From positions 159,226 through 223,225 of the forward strand of contig JBBRTV010000002.1 in the NCBI GenBank assembly GCA_038243995.1: DNA of 64,000 bases. The letters are read 5' to 3'. Below the pieces are notes generated by a model. The model did not search any database. It saw only the letters and a list, made by a program, of their open reading frames with translations, and was not told the DNA's origin. Shown here one piece after another: positions 1 through 8,446 of the stretch. Both the position numbers and the translations under genes were made by a program. This stretch comes from Scleromatobacter sp038243995 (GTDB lineage: Bacteria; Pseudomonadota; Gammaproteobacteria; Burkholderiales; Burkholderiaceae_C). Within the stretch, counting starts at the first letter, position 1. Every line of letters starts with the position of its first letter.

Positions 1-546
1 GGCGCCGACGCCTTCCTGGTCGGCGCCGTTGAAGTCGGCGTTGACCGGATAGCCCGCCTCGCGGCCAGCCTCGGCGAAGGCGGCCAGGTACTTGCTCGGG
101 CTGCGCAGGTCCATCACGTTCAGCGGGCCGCCCTGGCCGTGGAACTTGTCGGAGTAGCGTTCGTTGTGCTCGGCGCGGCGGAAGTAGGGGAGGATCTCGT
201 CGTACGACCAGCCCGGGTTGCCTTCTGCCGCCCAGTGGTCGTAATCGGCCTTGTGGCCGCGCGTGTAGACCATGGCGTTGACCGAACTCGAGCCCCCCAT
301 CACCTTGCCGCGCGGCGACCAGCCGACGCGGCCGTTGAGGCCTTTTTGCGGCACCGTGCTGAAGTTCCAGTTCGCGGAATGCGTCTTCGCGAGCACCGCC
401 AGGCCGGCCGGGCAGTGGATGAGCACGTTCTTGTCGGTCGGGCCCGCCTCGATGAGCGCGACCGATACGTCGGCATCCTCGCTCAGCCGCGCCGCCAGCA
501 CGCAACCAGCCGAGCCGCCACCCACCACGATGTAGTCGAAGTTCAT
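1..546 (-). CDS. GMC-family FAD alcohol/choline dehydrogenase, N-terminal part
   Basis: This is the N-terminal 182 codons of a glucose-methanol-choline oxidoreductase; the rest lies beyond the window edge. The protein opens with MNFDYIVVGGGSAGCVLAAR, the FAD-binding GxGxxG fold, and carries the GMC signature GKVMGGSSSVNAMVYTRG near residue 80. Family members oxidise alcohols; those beside alkane hydroxylases (AlkJ type) oxidise 1-alkanols to aldehydes. It lies 66 bp downstream of the alkane hydroxylase on the same strand, so the pair probably forms one transcript and one pathway. The ATG at 546-544 is the only reasonable start. The substrate is inferred from context; a choline dehydrogenase is the main alternative. 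Confidence 0.88.
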   Translation of the reverse strand, partial: MNFDYIVVGGGSAGCVLAARLSEDADVSVALIEAGPTDKNVLIHCPAGLAVLAKTHSANWNFSTVPQKGLNGRVGWSPRGKVMGGSSSVNAMVYTRGHKADYDHWAAEGNPGWSYDEILPYFRRAEHNERYSDKFHGQGGPLNVMDLRSPSKYLAAFAEAGREAGYPVNADFNGADQEGVGA

Positions 547-612
547 CTTCTTGCTCTCTCTCTTGCAGTCAAACGACGGGAATCACGAGGTCTTGGAATC
601 GGTGCGCCGAAC

Positions 613-1800
613 TCAGGCTTCAGGCGTCGCCGCCCGCTCGATCAGGCCGTGCCGGCGCATCAGCGCTGCGCGCCGGCCGGGCGCGAAATTGATGCGCGAC
701 GCATCCGAGTGGACCGCCGCGACGAGCCGCCCGTCCATCAGAGCAAACCAGAGCGGCGGAATGTAGGCGGCCGTGAACATGCCGAAGTAGCCGTTGGGCA
801 GTTGCGGCAGGTCGTCGAAATGGCGCAGCGACTGGTAGCGCCGCGCGGGGTGCGCGTGGTGGTCCGAGTGCCGCTGCAGGTGGAACACCGCCCAGTTGGA
901 GAACATGTGGTTGCTGTTCCACGAGTGCTGCGGCGCGCAGCGTTCCGGGCGGCCCTGCGCGTCGGCGCGGCGCAGCAGGCCGTAGTGCTCGATGTAGTTC
1001 GCCGTGGTCAGCTGGAAGTTCGCCCATGCCGACGCGAGCACCAGGAAGACGAGCACTTTGGGCCCCAGCCACAGGCTCAACGCCGTCCACAGCGCGACCG
1101 TGATCAGCGCCGGCTGCAGCAGTTCGTTGTGCAGCGACCAGAACGGCAGGCCGTCGACCTGCATGCGGGCACGCTCGAGCTGCCACGCGCGGACGAACGC
1201 GCCGGGCATCTCGCGCAGCACGAAGCGCCAGATCGATTCGCCCATGCGCGACGAGGCGGGATCGGCGGCGGTCGCGACGTCGCGGTGATGGCCGCGGTTG
1301 TGCTCGATGGTGAAGTGGCCGTAGAAGGTCGGCGCGAGCACGATCTTCGCGAGCCAGCGCTCGAGCCTGGGCCGCTTGTGGCCGAGTTCGTGACCGAGGT
1401 TGATGCAGAAGCCGCCGACCATGCCCGTCGTCATCACGACCGCGAGCTGGCCGGCCCAGGTCAGCGGCGTGCGCATGCAGAACCATGCGCCGTAGACGAA
1501 CGCGCCCCACAGCAGGGGCACGAGCGCGTAGGTGACCCGTCGATAGAACGGATCGGCCTCCAGCGCGGGCACGGCGTCCTCCGGCGGATTGCTGGTGTCG
1601 GCGCCGAGCGCGAGGTCGATCAGCGGCGCCGCGACGTAGAGGAATATCACCGGCAGCCACAACATCAGGGTACGCGGCCACACGTGGTACAGGAAGGGGC
1701 CGAGCCCGACCAGGGCCGGCACCAGCAACGACAGGATCCAGGCGGGCCGCTTGCGGTCGCGGTACGCGGCGGCGGGCGGGAGGGCGGTGGTCAGCGTCAT
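613..1800 (-). CDS. alkB: Alkane 1-monooxygenase (AlkB-type membrane di-iron hydroxylase)
   Basis: An integral-membrane non-haem di-iron enzyme that hydroxylates terminal carbons of alkanes, receiving electrons from rubredoxin. The 395-residue product has all the family histidine boxes: HELGH at 137-141, HNRGHH at 167-172, NYIEHYGL at 268-275 and LQRHSDHHA at 308-316, with hydrophobic helices before and between them. Length matches typical AlkB (about 400). The reading frame is open further upstream to 1995, but the ATG at 1800 has a GGAG ribosome site and begins the conserved part. The next gene downstream is a GMC alcohol dehydrogenase and the divergent neighbour is an AraC regulator. No rubredoxin gene is visible here. 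Close membrane hydroxylases such as xylene monooxygenase are less likely given the NYIEHYGL box. Confidence 0.93.
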   Translation of the reverse strand: MTLTTALPPAAAYRDRKRPAWILSLLVPALVGLGPFLYHVWPRTLMLWLPVIFLYVAAPLIDLALGADTSNPPEDAVPALEADPFYRRVTYALVPLLWGAFVYGAWFCMRTPLTWAGQLAVVMTTGMVGGFCINLGHELGHKRPRLERWLAKIVLAPTFYGHFTIEHNRGHHRDVATAADPASSRMGESIWRFVLREMPGAFVRAWQLERARMQVDGLPFWSLHNELLQPALITVALWTALSLWLGPKVLVFLVLASAWANFQLTTANYIEHYGLLRRADAQGRPERCAPQHSWNSNHMFSNWAVFHLQRHSDHHAHPARRYQSLRHFDDLPQLPNGYFGMFTAAYIPPLWFALMDGRLVAAVHSDASRINFAPGRRAALMRRHGLIERAATPEA

Positions 1801-2055
1801 CGGGCGTGCTCCAGGCTGTGCATTGCGGTGAATTCGCCCTGCGGGCGGTCTTGCCGAGTCGATCCGGGAACTTCCTGGCCGAGTCTTGCGGGTCGCCAAT
1901 GGGCGGCGCCCGGCGGGCGGTGCGAAGCGAGTGTGGGCGCGGCTCCCACTCGTCAACACCGATGCGCGCGCCAACAAATCGTCATAAAGTGACAAATCCG
2001 GCGTCGAATGCCCCGATTCAGGGAAGACACTGACGCCCCCGCACCGTCCAGAGAC
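1801..2055. promoter_or_regulatory. Divergent control region between alkB and the AraC regulator
   Basis: This 255-bp gap separates two divergent genes and must contain both promoters. A relatively AT-rich patch around 1974-2000 includes the short palindrome GTCA-N5-TGAC at 1981-1993, a possible binding site for the neighbouring AraC protein. I cannot assign -35/-10 boxes with confidence. The regulatory link is an inference from gene arrangement. Confidence 0.35.
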
Positions 2056-3105
2056 ATGTCACGCCCCCCTGTCGCCCATCCGCCGCTGCCGCAGCCGAGC
2101 TCGCTCGTGCCGCCGATCTACGCGCGGCTGCTGCGCATGCTGCTGCAGCACGCCGAGGTCGACGGCGACCGCGTGCTCGCGGCGGCGGGGCTCGACTGGT
2201 CGACGCTGGTCACCGACGACCGGCGCCTCGGCCGCGACACCATCGTGCGGCTGGCGGAAGGCGCGATGGCCGCGATGCGGCGGCCGTGGCTGGGGCTCGA
2301 CCTCGGCGGCGGCGCGCCGGTTTCGGCGCACGGGGCACTCGGCTACGCCGCCGTGACGAGCCGCGACCTGCGCGAGGTGCTGGAGACGATCGCACGCTAC
2401 GGCACGACCCGCAACGACGCCATGGCCTGGACGTGCAGGGAGTCGCCAGCGGGCATGACGATGGTCGCGGTGGAGCGCGCCGAACTGGGCGGCGTGCGCG
2501 TGTTCGTCATCGACACCGTGCTCGCCGCGGTGCTGCGCATGGTCGAGACGGCCCTCGGGCAGTTGCCCGCCACGATGTGCGTCGACCTGCCGATCCCCGC
2601 GCCAGCGTGGCGCGACCAGTACCAGCGCTTCGGCCTCGCCGAGGTGCGCTTCGACCAGCCCGTGTTCGCGTTCCACGTCGGTCGCGCGGATCTCGACATG
2701 CCTTGCATCGGCGCCGATGCGAAGGCGCACTCGACGGCCTGCCGCGAGTGCGAGGAGGCGCTCGCCGAGGTCGGCGGCGCGACCATGGCGCAGCGCGTCG
2801 CGGGACTGCTGGCCGGCGCCGATGGCCGGCATGGCGATGGCTACCCGCGCATGGCCGAGGTCGCGCAGCGCTGCGGACTCTCCCCGCGCACGCTGATCCG
2901 CCGCCTTCACGACGACGGCGCGACCTACCAGCAACTGCTCGATGCCGCGCGCAAGCAGCGCACTCTCTGGCTGCTGCACCACACGAACGAGGCGGTCGAG
3001 GAGATCGCCGCCCGCCTGGGTTATGTGGACACCTCCAACTTCAGCCGCACGGTGCGGCGCTGGTTCGGCGCGACGCCGCGCGAGTTGCGCGAGGCGCGGC
3101 GCTGA
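2056..3105 (+). CDS. AraC-family transcriptional regulator (Arabinose_bd-type sensor domain)
   Basis: A DNA-binding regulator with an N-terminal ligand-sensing half of the type found in OruR/ArgR-like AraC proteins (starting PPIYARLLRMLLQHAEVDGD) and a C-terminal double helix-turn-helix. The HTH half is clear: MAEVAQRCGLSPRTLIRRL, then EEIAARLGYVDTSNFSRTVR and the terminal GATPRELRE. It is divergent from alkB, which is the usual arrangement for an alkane-responsive activator of the hydroxylase operon; that role is inferred. Two starts are possible: ATG 2008 and ATG 2056. I chose 2056 because the family-like sequence begins shortly after it; neither has a strong ribosome site. Confidence 0.9.
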   Translation: MSRPPVAHPPLPQPSSLVPPIYARLLRMLLQHAEVDGDRVLAAAGLDWSTLVTDDRRLGRDTIVRLAEGAMAAMRRPWLGLDLGGGAPVSAHGALGYAAVTSRDLREVLETIARYGTTRNDAMAWTCRESPAGMTMVAVERAELGGVRVFVIDTVLAAVLRMVETALGQLPATMCVDLPIPAPAWRDQYQRFGLAEVRFDQPVFAFHVGRADLDMPCIGADAKAHSTACRECEEALAEVGGATMAQRVAGLLAGADGRHGDGYPRMAEVAQRCGLSPRTLIRRLHDDGATYQQLLDAARKQRTLWLLHHTNEAVEEIAARLGYVDTSNFSRTVRRWFGATPRELREARR

Positions 3106-3261
3106 GGGCAGACGCCGGCCCGCGGCGTGCGCGGCAGGCGGCGCCGACCGGCGCGAGGCGGTGCGGTGCGAAGCAGATGCAGCCAAAATATCATGCTGCA
3201 CCGCAGCATCCAGACGCTAGACTGGCTGCTCGTCTCCAACGTCTTCGAGGAAGTCCCGTCC

Positions 3262-4041
3262 ATGCGTACTGTCGTTTTCAACCAGAAGGGCGGCGTCGGC
3301 AAGTCGACGATCACGTGCAACCTCGCGGCCATCGGCGCCAGCCAGGGTTTGCGCACGCTGGTGATCGACCTCGACCCCCAGGGCAACTCGACGCGCTACC
3401 TGCTCGGCGACCTGGCGGACGCCGGCGACGACGAGCCGCTGGCCAACGTCGCGGACTTCTACAACCAGACGCTCAAGTTCTCGGTACGCAGCCGCCCGAC
3501 GGCCGAGTTTCTCGTCGAGACGCCGTTCGAGAACCTGCACCTGATGCCGTCGTCGCCGGAGCTCGAGGAACTGCACGCCAAGCTCGAGTCGCGCTACAAG
3601 GTCTACAAGCTGCGCGATGCACTGGCCGAGATCGCCGACGACTACGACCGCATCTACATCGACACCCCGCCCGCGATGAACTTCTACACCCGCTCCGCCT
3701 TGATCGCGGCCCAGGGTTGCCTCATCCCGTTCGACTGCGACGACTTTTCCCGCCGCGCGCTCTACACGCTGCTCGACAATGTCAAGGAGATCCAGGCCGA
3801 CCACAACCGCGAGCTTGTCGTGCAGGGCATCGTGGTCAACCAGTTCCAGCCGCGCGCCAACCTGCCGCAGCAACTCGTGCAGGAGCTGATCGACGAGGGC
3901 CTGCCGGTGCTGCAGCCGTATCTGTCGAGTTCGGTCAAGGTCAAGGAATCGCACCAGTTGGCGCGACCGATGATCCACCTCGACCCGCGCCACAAGCTGA
4001 CGCAGGAATTCATCGCGCTGCACGAGGCCTTGACGGCCTGA
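3262..4041 (+). CDS. ParA/MinD-family ATPase
   Basis: A 259-residue deviant Walker-type ATPase. It opens MRTVVFNQKGGVGKST, the signature P-loop of ParA/MinD proteins (K9-T16), followed by LVIDLDPQGNSTRYLLGD near residue 35 and YIDTPPAMNF around 135, the switch regions. Such ATPases position plasmids, chromosomes or large protein complexes by dimerising on DNA or membrane. There is no parB-like gene or parS site beside it, so it is probably an orphan chromosomal ParA of unknown cargo rather than the main partition protein. The frame is open upstream to 3127, but the ATG at 3262 is placed exactly as in the family. Confidence 0.9.
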   Translation: MRTVVFNQKGGVGKSTITCNLAAIGASQGLRTLVIDLDPQGNSTRYLLGDLADAGDDEPLANVADFYNQTLKFSVRSRPTAEFLVETPFENLHLMPSSPELEELHAKLESRYKVYKLRDALAEIADDYDRIYIDTPPAMNFYTRSALIAAQGCLIPFDCDDFSRRALYTLLDNVKEIQADHNRELVVQGIVVNQFQPRANLPQQLVQELIDEGLPVLQPYLSSSVKVKESHQLARPMIHLDPRHKLTQEFIALHEALTA

Positions 4042-4087
4042 TGAGGGCCGGCCGCGGCCGCCGCTGGACGACGCGCGGCTGCGTTGC

Positions 4088-4555
4088 CTACTTGCCGTTG
4101 ATCGCCAGCAATTCCACCTCGAACTGCAGCGTCGCGTTGGGCGGAATGACGCCGCCGGCGCCGCGCGCGCCATAGGCGATCGCCGGCGGGCAGGTGAGCT
4201 TGGCCTTGCCGCCGACCTTCATCTTCTGCACGCCTTCCGTCCAGCACGGGATGACGCGATTCAGCGGGAACTCGATGGGGCCGCCGTTCTTGGCGGAACT
4301 GTCGAACTCCTTGCCGTCGAGGAAGGTGCCGCGATAGTTCACCTTGACCTTGTCGGTCGCCGCCGGGCTGGCGCCGACGCCGTCCGTCAGCGAGCGATAG
4401 ACCAGGCCGCTCGGGGTGACGCTGGCGCCGGCTTCCTTGGTGGCGGCCGCGACGGCGGCGGCGTCGTCCGCATGCGCGAACGAGGCGAAGCCGGCGACGA
4501 GCGCGGCGAGAGCGGCCAGCAGGGCCGGACGGGCAAGGGTCGAGCGAGAAGTCAT
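4088..4555 (-). CDS. FKBP-type peptidyl-prolyl cis-trans isomerase, exported
   Basis: A 155-residue prolyl isomerase that catalyses proline cis-trans interconversion during protein folding. The first 29 residues form a typical Sec signal peptide ending FASFAHA, so it acts in the periplasm. The FKBP domain follows: VKVNYRGTFLDGKEFDSS, FPLNRVIPCWTEGVQKM, LTCPPAIAYGARGAGGVIPP and the closing strand LQFEVELLAI. All the hydrophobic pocket landmarks (Y, F, W, the aromatic-Gly-rich loop) are present. It is convergent with the ParA-like gene and has no operon partner. Confidence 0.93.
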   Translation of the reverse strand: MTSRSTLARPALLAALAALVAGFASFAHADDAAAVAAATKEAGASVTPSGLVYRSLTDGVGASPAATDKVKVNYRGTFLDGKEFDSSAKNGGPIEFPLNRVIPCWTEGVQKMKVGGKAKLTCPPAIAYGARGAGGVIPPNATLQFEVELLAINGK

Positions 4556-4787
4556 CGGTTGCTCCGGGCAATTCTTGAAAGGTCGCCATCATCGCTTAAC
4601 TTGCGCCGACCTTGTCCGGGAGGCGCGTGTCGGTCACACACTGACACGTTTACGCTCCGTTCACCGACACGCGGGCGAGCGCTGCGCCGAGGCCACAGAC
4701 CGAGGTTGGCCGATGCCGCGCGGCGTTGCGGGCGACCACACTCGTTGTCACCTGCCCGAAGTCCTCAACGCCACATCCGAGGCCGTC

Positions 4788-5012
4788 ATGATCGCCACCG
4801 AATCGCTTTCCCCCGCATCGCACGCCCGCTACGAACTGCGCTTCCAGTCGCTGTTCCAAAGCGGTCGCGGGCTCACGTTTCCCTGCGACCGGGCGGGCGA
4901 AGTGCTGTGGGAGACCATGACGGAAGGGGCACGCGCCAGCTTCCGGCGTGCACAGCAGGGCGTGGGGCGCGAGTTCGCCGCGCCGGCGGTGCAGCTCAGC
5001 GACCTGCACTGA
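4788..5012 (+). CDS. Small conserved hypothetical protein (74 aa)
   Basis: A short, compact protein starting MIATESLSPASHARYELRFQ and containing GRGLTFPCDRAGEV and GREFAAPAVQ. I recognise the general pattern (YELRFQSLF...FPCD...VGREFA.P.V) from small uncharacterised proteins of Burkholderiales, where it is recurrent, but I know no function. No signal peptide or membrane segment is visible; it should be cytoplasmic. The longer open frame from 4416 runs opposite to the FKBP gene and is not credible as coding, so the ATG at 4788 is preferred. It stands alone between a divergent gene and the PLP enzyme downstream. Confidence 0.65.
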   Translation: MIATESLSPASHARYELRFQSLFQSGRGLTFPCDRAGEVLWETMTEGARASFRRAQQGVGREFAAPAVQLSDLH

Positions 5013-5147
5013 ATTCGCAGGCGTGCCGAGGTCGCCCGCGTCCGGGCGCAGCCGGGCTTCGCGGACGACCCGAAGCTGCGACGTAAGCGTGGCGTGGCGC
5101 GCACGACGGGCCACAATCGGCCTCCCGTCCGCACACCCGGAGGCCAC

Positions 5148-6356
5148 GTGCCCGCATTCGGCCGCTCCCTGCTCACCCACTGGTACCTCGACCCCGACTG
5201 CACCTACCTGAACCACGGCACGGTCGGCGCGACGCCGCGCGCGGTGCTCGAGGTGCAGCAGGCCTGGCAGCGGCGCATCGAGACGCAGCCGGCGCGCTTC
5301 GTGCTGCGCGACCTGGCAAGCCTGGCGCCGGACGACGCGGCGGAGGCCGCCGGACGCCCTCGGCCGCTGCTGCGGGCCGCCGCGGACGAGGTCGCCGCGT
5401 TCTTCGGCGCGCAGGGGCGCGACCTCGTCTTCGTCGACAACGCCAGCAGCGGCATCAACGCCGTGCTGCGTTCGCTCAGGCTCGCGGCCGGCGACGAGAT
5501 CCTGATCCTCGACCAGGCCTACGGCGCGGTCGCCAGGACGGCGGCATTCGTGGCACGCGGCGTCGGCGCGCGCGTCGTCACCGTGGCCTTGCCGTTCCCG
5601 GTCGAGGGCGACGTCACGCCGTCGTACGCGGACGCCGTCGCGCGCGCGATCACGCCGCGCACGCGCATCGCGGTGCTGGATCACGTCGCGTCCGACACGG
5701 CGCTTGTGCTGCCGGTCGCGGCCATGGCGGCGCGCTGTCGCGCCCGCGGCGTGCCGGTGCTGGTCGACGGCGCGCATGCGCCCGGCGCGATCGCGCTCGA
5801 CATCCCGGCGATCGGCGCCGACTGGGTCGTCGGCAACCTGCACAAGTGGGCGTTCGCGCCGCGCGCCTGCGCCATCCTGTGGGTCGCGCCGGATCAACGC
5901 GACGGCCTGCATCCCGCGGTCATCTCGTGGGGACTGGACAGCGGCCTCGCCCAGGAGTTCGACTGGACGGGCACGCGCGACCCGTCCCCCTTCCTGGCCG
6001 CTCCCGCCGGGCTGGCCTTCATGCGCGACTTCCTGGGGATCGACGCCATGCGAACGTGGAACCACGACCTGGTCTGGCGCATGGCGCACGAGTTCGCCGC
6101 GCGCTGGGGCCGGCACTGGGCGGTGCCGGAATCCATGGTCGGCTGCATGGCGAGCGTGCCGCTGCCCTGGCGAATCGACGCGCTCGGCGCCGGTGCTGCG
6201 CCGCGGCTGAAGGACTGGCTGTTCTTCGAACGCCGCATCGAGGCGCAGATCCTGGCGATCCACGGGCGCCTGCACGTGCGGCTCGCCGCGCAGGTCTACA
6301 ACGACGAGACCGACTTCGAGCGCCTGGCCGAGGCCATCGACGCGTGGCCGACCTGA
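5148..6356 (+). CDS. Aminotransferase class V-fold PLP enzyme (isopenicillin-N epimerase-like)
   Basis: A fold-type I PLP enzyme of the isopenicillin N epimerase / cysteine desulfurase-like group. Visible landmarks are YLNHGTVGATPRAVLEVQQ at the N-terminus, DNASSGINAVLRSL for the cofactor phosphate region, VLVDGAHAPGAI with the aspartate that holds the pyridine nitrogen, and GNLHKWAFAP with the Schiff-base lysine near residue 233. Reaction and substrate cannot be read from the sequence. I chose the GTG at 5148 because a GGAGG lies just before it; an ATG at 5094 in the same frame is the alternative. The next gene, 15 bp downstream, is an FAD amine oxidase-like protein, so the pair may act on the same amine or amino acid. 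Confidence 0.87.
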   Translation: MPAFGRSLLTHWYLDPDCTYLNHGTVGATPRAVLEVQQAWQRRIETQPARFVLRDLASLAPDDAAEAAGRPRPLLRAAADEVAAFFGAQGRDLVFVDNASSGINAVLRSLRLAAGDEILILDQAYGAVARTAAFVARGVGARVVTVALPFPVEGDVTPSYADAVARAITPRTRIAVLDHVASDTALVLPVAAMAARCRARGVPVLVDGAHAPGAIALDIPAIGADWVVGNLHKWAFAPRACAILWVAPDQRDGLHPAVISWGLDSGLAQEFDWTGTRDPSPFLAAPAGLAFMRDFLGIDAMRTWNHDLVWRMAHEFAARWGRHWAVPESMVGCMASVPLPWRIDALGAGAAPRLKDWLFFERRIEAQILAIHGRLHVRLAAQVYNDETDFERLAEAIDAWPT

Positions 6357-6371
6357 AACGAGGAGCAGCGG

Positions 6372-8441
6372 ATGACGAGATCGTTTTCGGAGGCCGATCG
6401 TGCGCTCGGCCTCGACCGCGCGATCACGCGGCGCGACTTCCTCAACGGCGTCGCGATGACGATAAGCGCGGTCGCGGGCCCCGGCGCACAGGCGGGCGAC
6501 GCGGCACCGGCGTCGGCCTCTGCGGCGAGCGCGAACGTGTCCGGCGCGGCGTCGGCGGCGCGCGAAGGTGGAGCGACGCCGCAGGCGGCGGCCGCGGCCG
6601 ACTTCGTCGGCCAGACCCTGGGCGCCGCCGCCGCGCTGCACGCGCGCCGCGACGGCGCGCCGCGGGTCGACCCGCCCGCGTTCGTCGATGGCGGCGAGAC
6701 CGCCGACCTGGTCGTCGTCGGCGCGGGCATCAGCGGCCTCGCGGCGGCATTCCTCTTTCGGCAACACGCGGCGCCGGGCGCGCGCGTGCTGGTGCTGGAC
6801 GCCCTCGCCGAGCCCGGGGGGCACGCGCAGCGCAACGAGTTCGTGGCCCGCAACGGCCGGCGCCTGATCGGCTACGGCGGCTCGGAAGCGCTCGACTCGC
6901 CCAGCCTGTGGTCGCCCGCGACGCACCGTCTGATCCATGACCTCGGCATCGACCTGAAGCGCTTCGAGACCTGGTACGACCAGGGCTGGGCGAAGCGCCA
7001 CGGCCTCACGCAGCACGGCACCTGGTTCGACGCCCGCACCTGGGGCGAGGACAAGCTCGTGCGCGCCGCCCCCGACCTGGGGCACGCGCAATGGGCCGCC
7101 GCGCTGCCCATGAGCGAGCGCGCCCGCGCCGATCTCGCGACGCTGCTGGCCGGGCCGCGCGACCCGTTCGCGCACCTGACCCGGTCGCGCAAGCGCGCCC
7201 GGCTCGCCGGCCTGACCTACGACCGCTTCCTGCTCGAGACGCTGGGCCTGGATCCGCAGGTCGCCCTGCTGCTCAATTCGCGCACCTGCGCCTACCTCGG
7301 CGTCGGCACCGACGCGACCAGCGCGCTCGACGCCTTCGCGCTCGGCCTCCCCGGTTTCGACCGCATGAAGCTCGGCGCGCAGGCCGACGCCTTGATGAGC
7401 CCGAGCGGCCGCCAGGCGAAGGCCGGCCGGGACGACTACATCTACCATTTCCCCGACGGCAACGCCGGCGTCGTGCGGGCGCTCCTGCGCGCGCTGATCC
7501 CCGACAGCTTCCCGCAGGCGCGCACCGGCATCGAGGCGCTGGTGCTCGCGCAGCGCGACGACGCGGCGCTCGACGTGCCCGGCGCGCCGGTGCGCGTGCG
7601 CATGAACAGCAGCGTCGTCGACGTGCGGCATGCCGGCGGCGACGTCGAAAGCGCGCGCGCGGTCGACGTCGCCTGGGCCGATGCCGCCGGCGCGCTGCAC
7701 GTCGTGCGCGCCCGACAGGTCGTGCTCGCCTGCTTCCATCGCGTGATCCCGTATCTGTGCGCCGAGTTGCCGGCGCGCCAGGTCGCGGCCCTGGACGACC
7801 AGGTCAAGGTGCCGCTGATCTACGGCCACGTGCTGATCCGCAACTGGCGTTCATTCCAGCGCGCGGGCATCGCCGGCTTCCGGCTGCCGGGCCAGCTGTG
7901 GGACGAGATCCGCCTCGACATGCCCGTGAGCATCGGCGAGTACCGATTCCCGGACAGTCCGGACGACCCGATCCTGCTGCACCTCAGCGCCGTGGTGCTC
8001 GACGGCCCGCGCGGCGTGTCGGAACGCGAGCAGTGCGCCGCCGGCCGCCGCCGGCTCCATTCGATGCGCTTCGAGGATCTCGAGCGCGAGATCCGCGCGA
8101 CGCTCGCCGGGGCGCTCGGCGCATTCGGCTTCGACGCCGCGCGAGACATCGAAGCCATCACGCTGAATCGCTGGGCGCACGGCTACGCCTACGAGTACAT
8201 GCGGCCCTGGGATGCGTTCTGGCCGGACGGTCCGCTGCCCGTCGCGACGGCACGCCGCGGCTGGGGACGCATCGCGATCGCGAACGCCGATGCCGGCGCT
8301 TATGCCTACGCGCAGGGCGCGATCGACCAGGCGACGCGCGCCGTCGGCGAGTTGCTGCCGCACGCCAGGCTCCCGGCTGCCTGGAAGACGCCGGGGCCGT
8401 CGCCGCGTCTGCTGAAACTGCGTCGACGGGATATACCCTGA
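6372..8441 (+). CDS. Tat-exported FAD-dependent oxidoreductase, spermidine dehydrogenase-like
   Basis: A 689-residue flavoprotein. An N-terminal ITRRDFLNG twin-arginine motif precedes a weakly hydrophobic stretch and a long Ala-rich linker, suggesting Tat export. The FAD-binding motif LVVVGAGISGLAAAFLF sits near residues 112-130, followed by GGHAQRNEF and RLIGYGGSEAL. The C-terminus has RGWGRIAIANADAGAYAYAQGAIDQA, resembling the flavin-contacting end of amine oxidases. Overall organisation fits the spermidine dehydrogenase (SpdH) group known from Pseudomonas; substrate is inferred. It is sandwiched between the PLP enzyme (15 bp) and dusC (5 bp), so the three are probably cotranscribed. Confidence 0.82.
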   Translation: MTRSFSEADRALGLDRAITRRDFLNGVAMTISAVAGPGAQAGDAAPASASAASANVSGAASAAREGGATPQAAAAADFVGQTLGAAAALHARRDGAPRVDPPAFVDGGETADLVVVGAGISGLAAAFLFRQHAAPGARVLVLDALAEPGGHAQRNEFVARNGRRLIGYGGSEALDSPSLWSPATHRLIHDLGIDLKRFETWYDQGWAKRHGLTQHGTWFDARTWGEDKLVRAAPDLGHAQWAAALPMSERARADLATLLAGPRDPFAHLTRSRKRARLAGLTYDRFLLETLGLDPQVALLLNSRTCAYLGVGTDATSALDAFALGLPGFDRMKLGAQADALMSPSGRQAKAGRDDYIYHFPDGNAGVVRALLRALIPDSFPQARTGIEALVLAQRDDAALDVPGAPVRVRMNSSVVDVRHAGGDVESARAVDVAWADAAGALHVVRARQVVLACFHRVIPYLCAELPARQVAALDDQVKVPLIYGHVLIRNWRSFQRAGIAGFRLPGQLWDEIRLDMPVSIGEYRFPDSPDDPILLHLSAVVLDGPRGVSEREQCAAGRRRLHSMRFEDLEREIRATLAGALGAFGFDAARDIEAITLNRWAHGYAYEYMRPWDAFWPDGPLPVATARRGWGRIAIANADAGAYAYAQGAIDQATRAVGELLPHARLPAAWKTPGPSPRLLKLRRRDIP

Positions 8442-8446
8442 CCCGT

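Noticed and set aside
4650..7829. Very long minus-strand open frame (1059 codons) opposite the PLP and flavoprotein genes
   Set aside because: Its translation is Arg/His/Gly-rich with no family motif; it is an antisense shadow typical of very GC-rich DNA.
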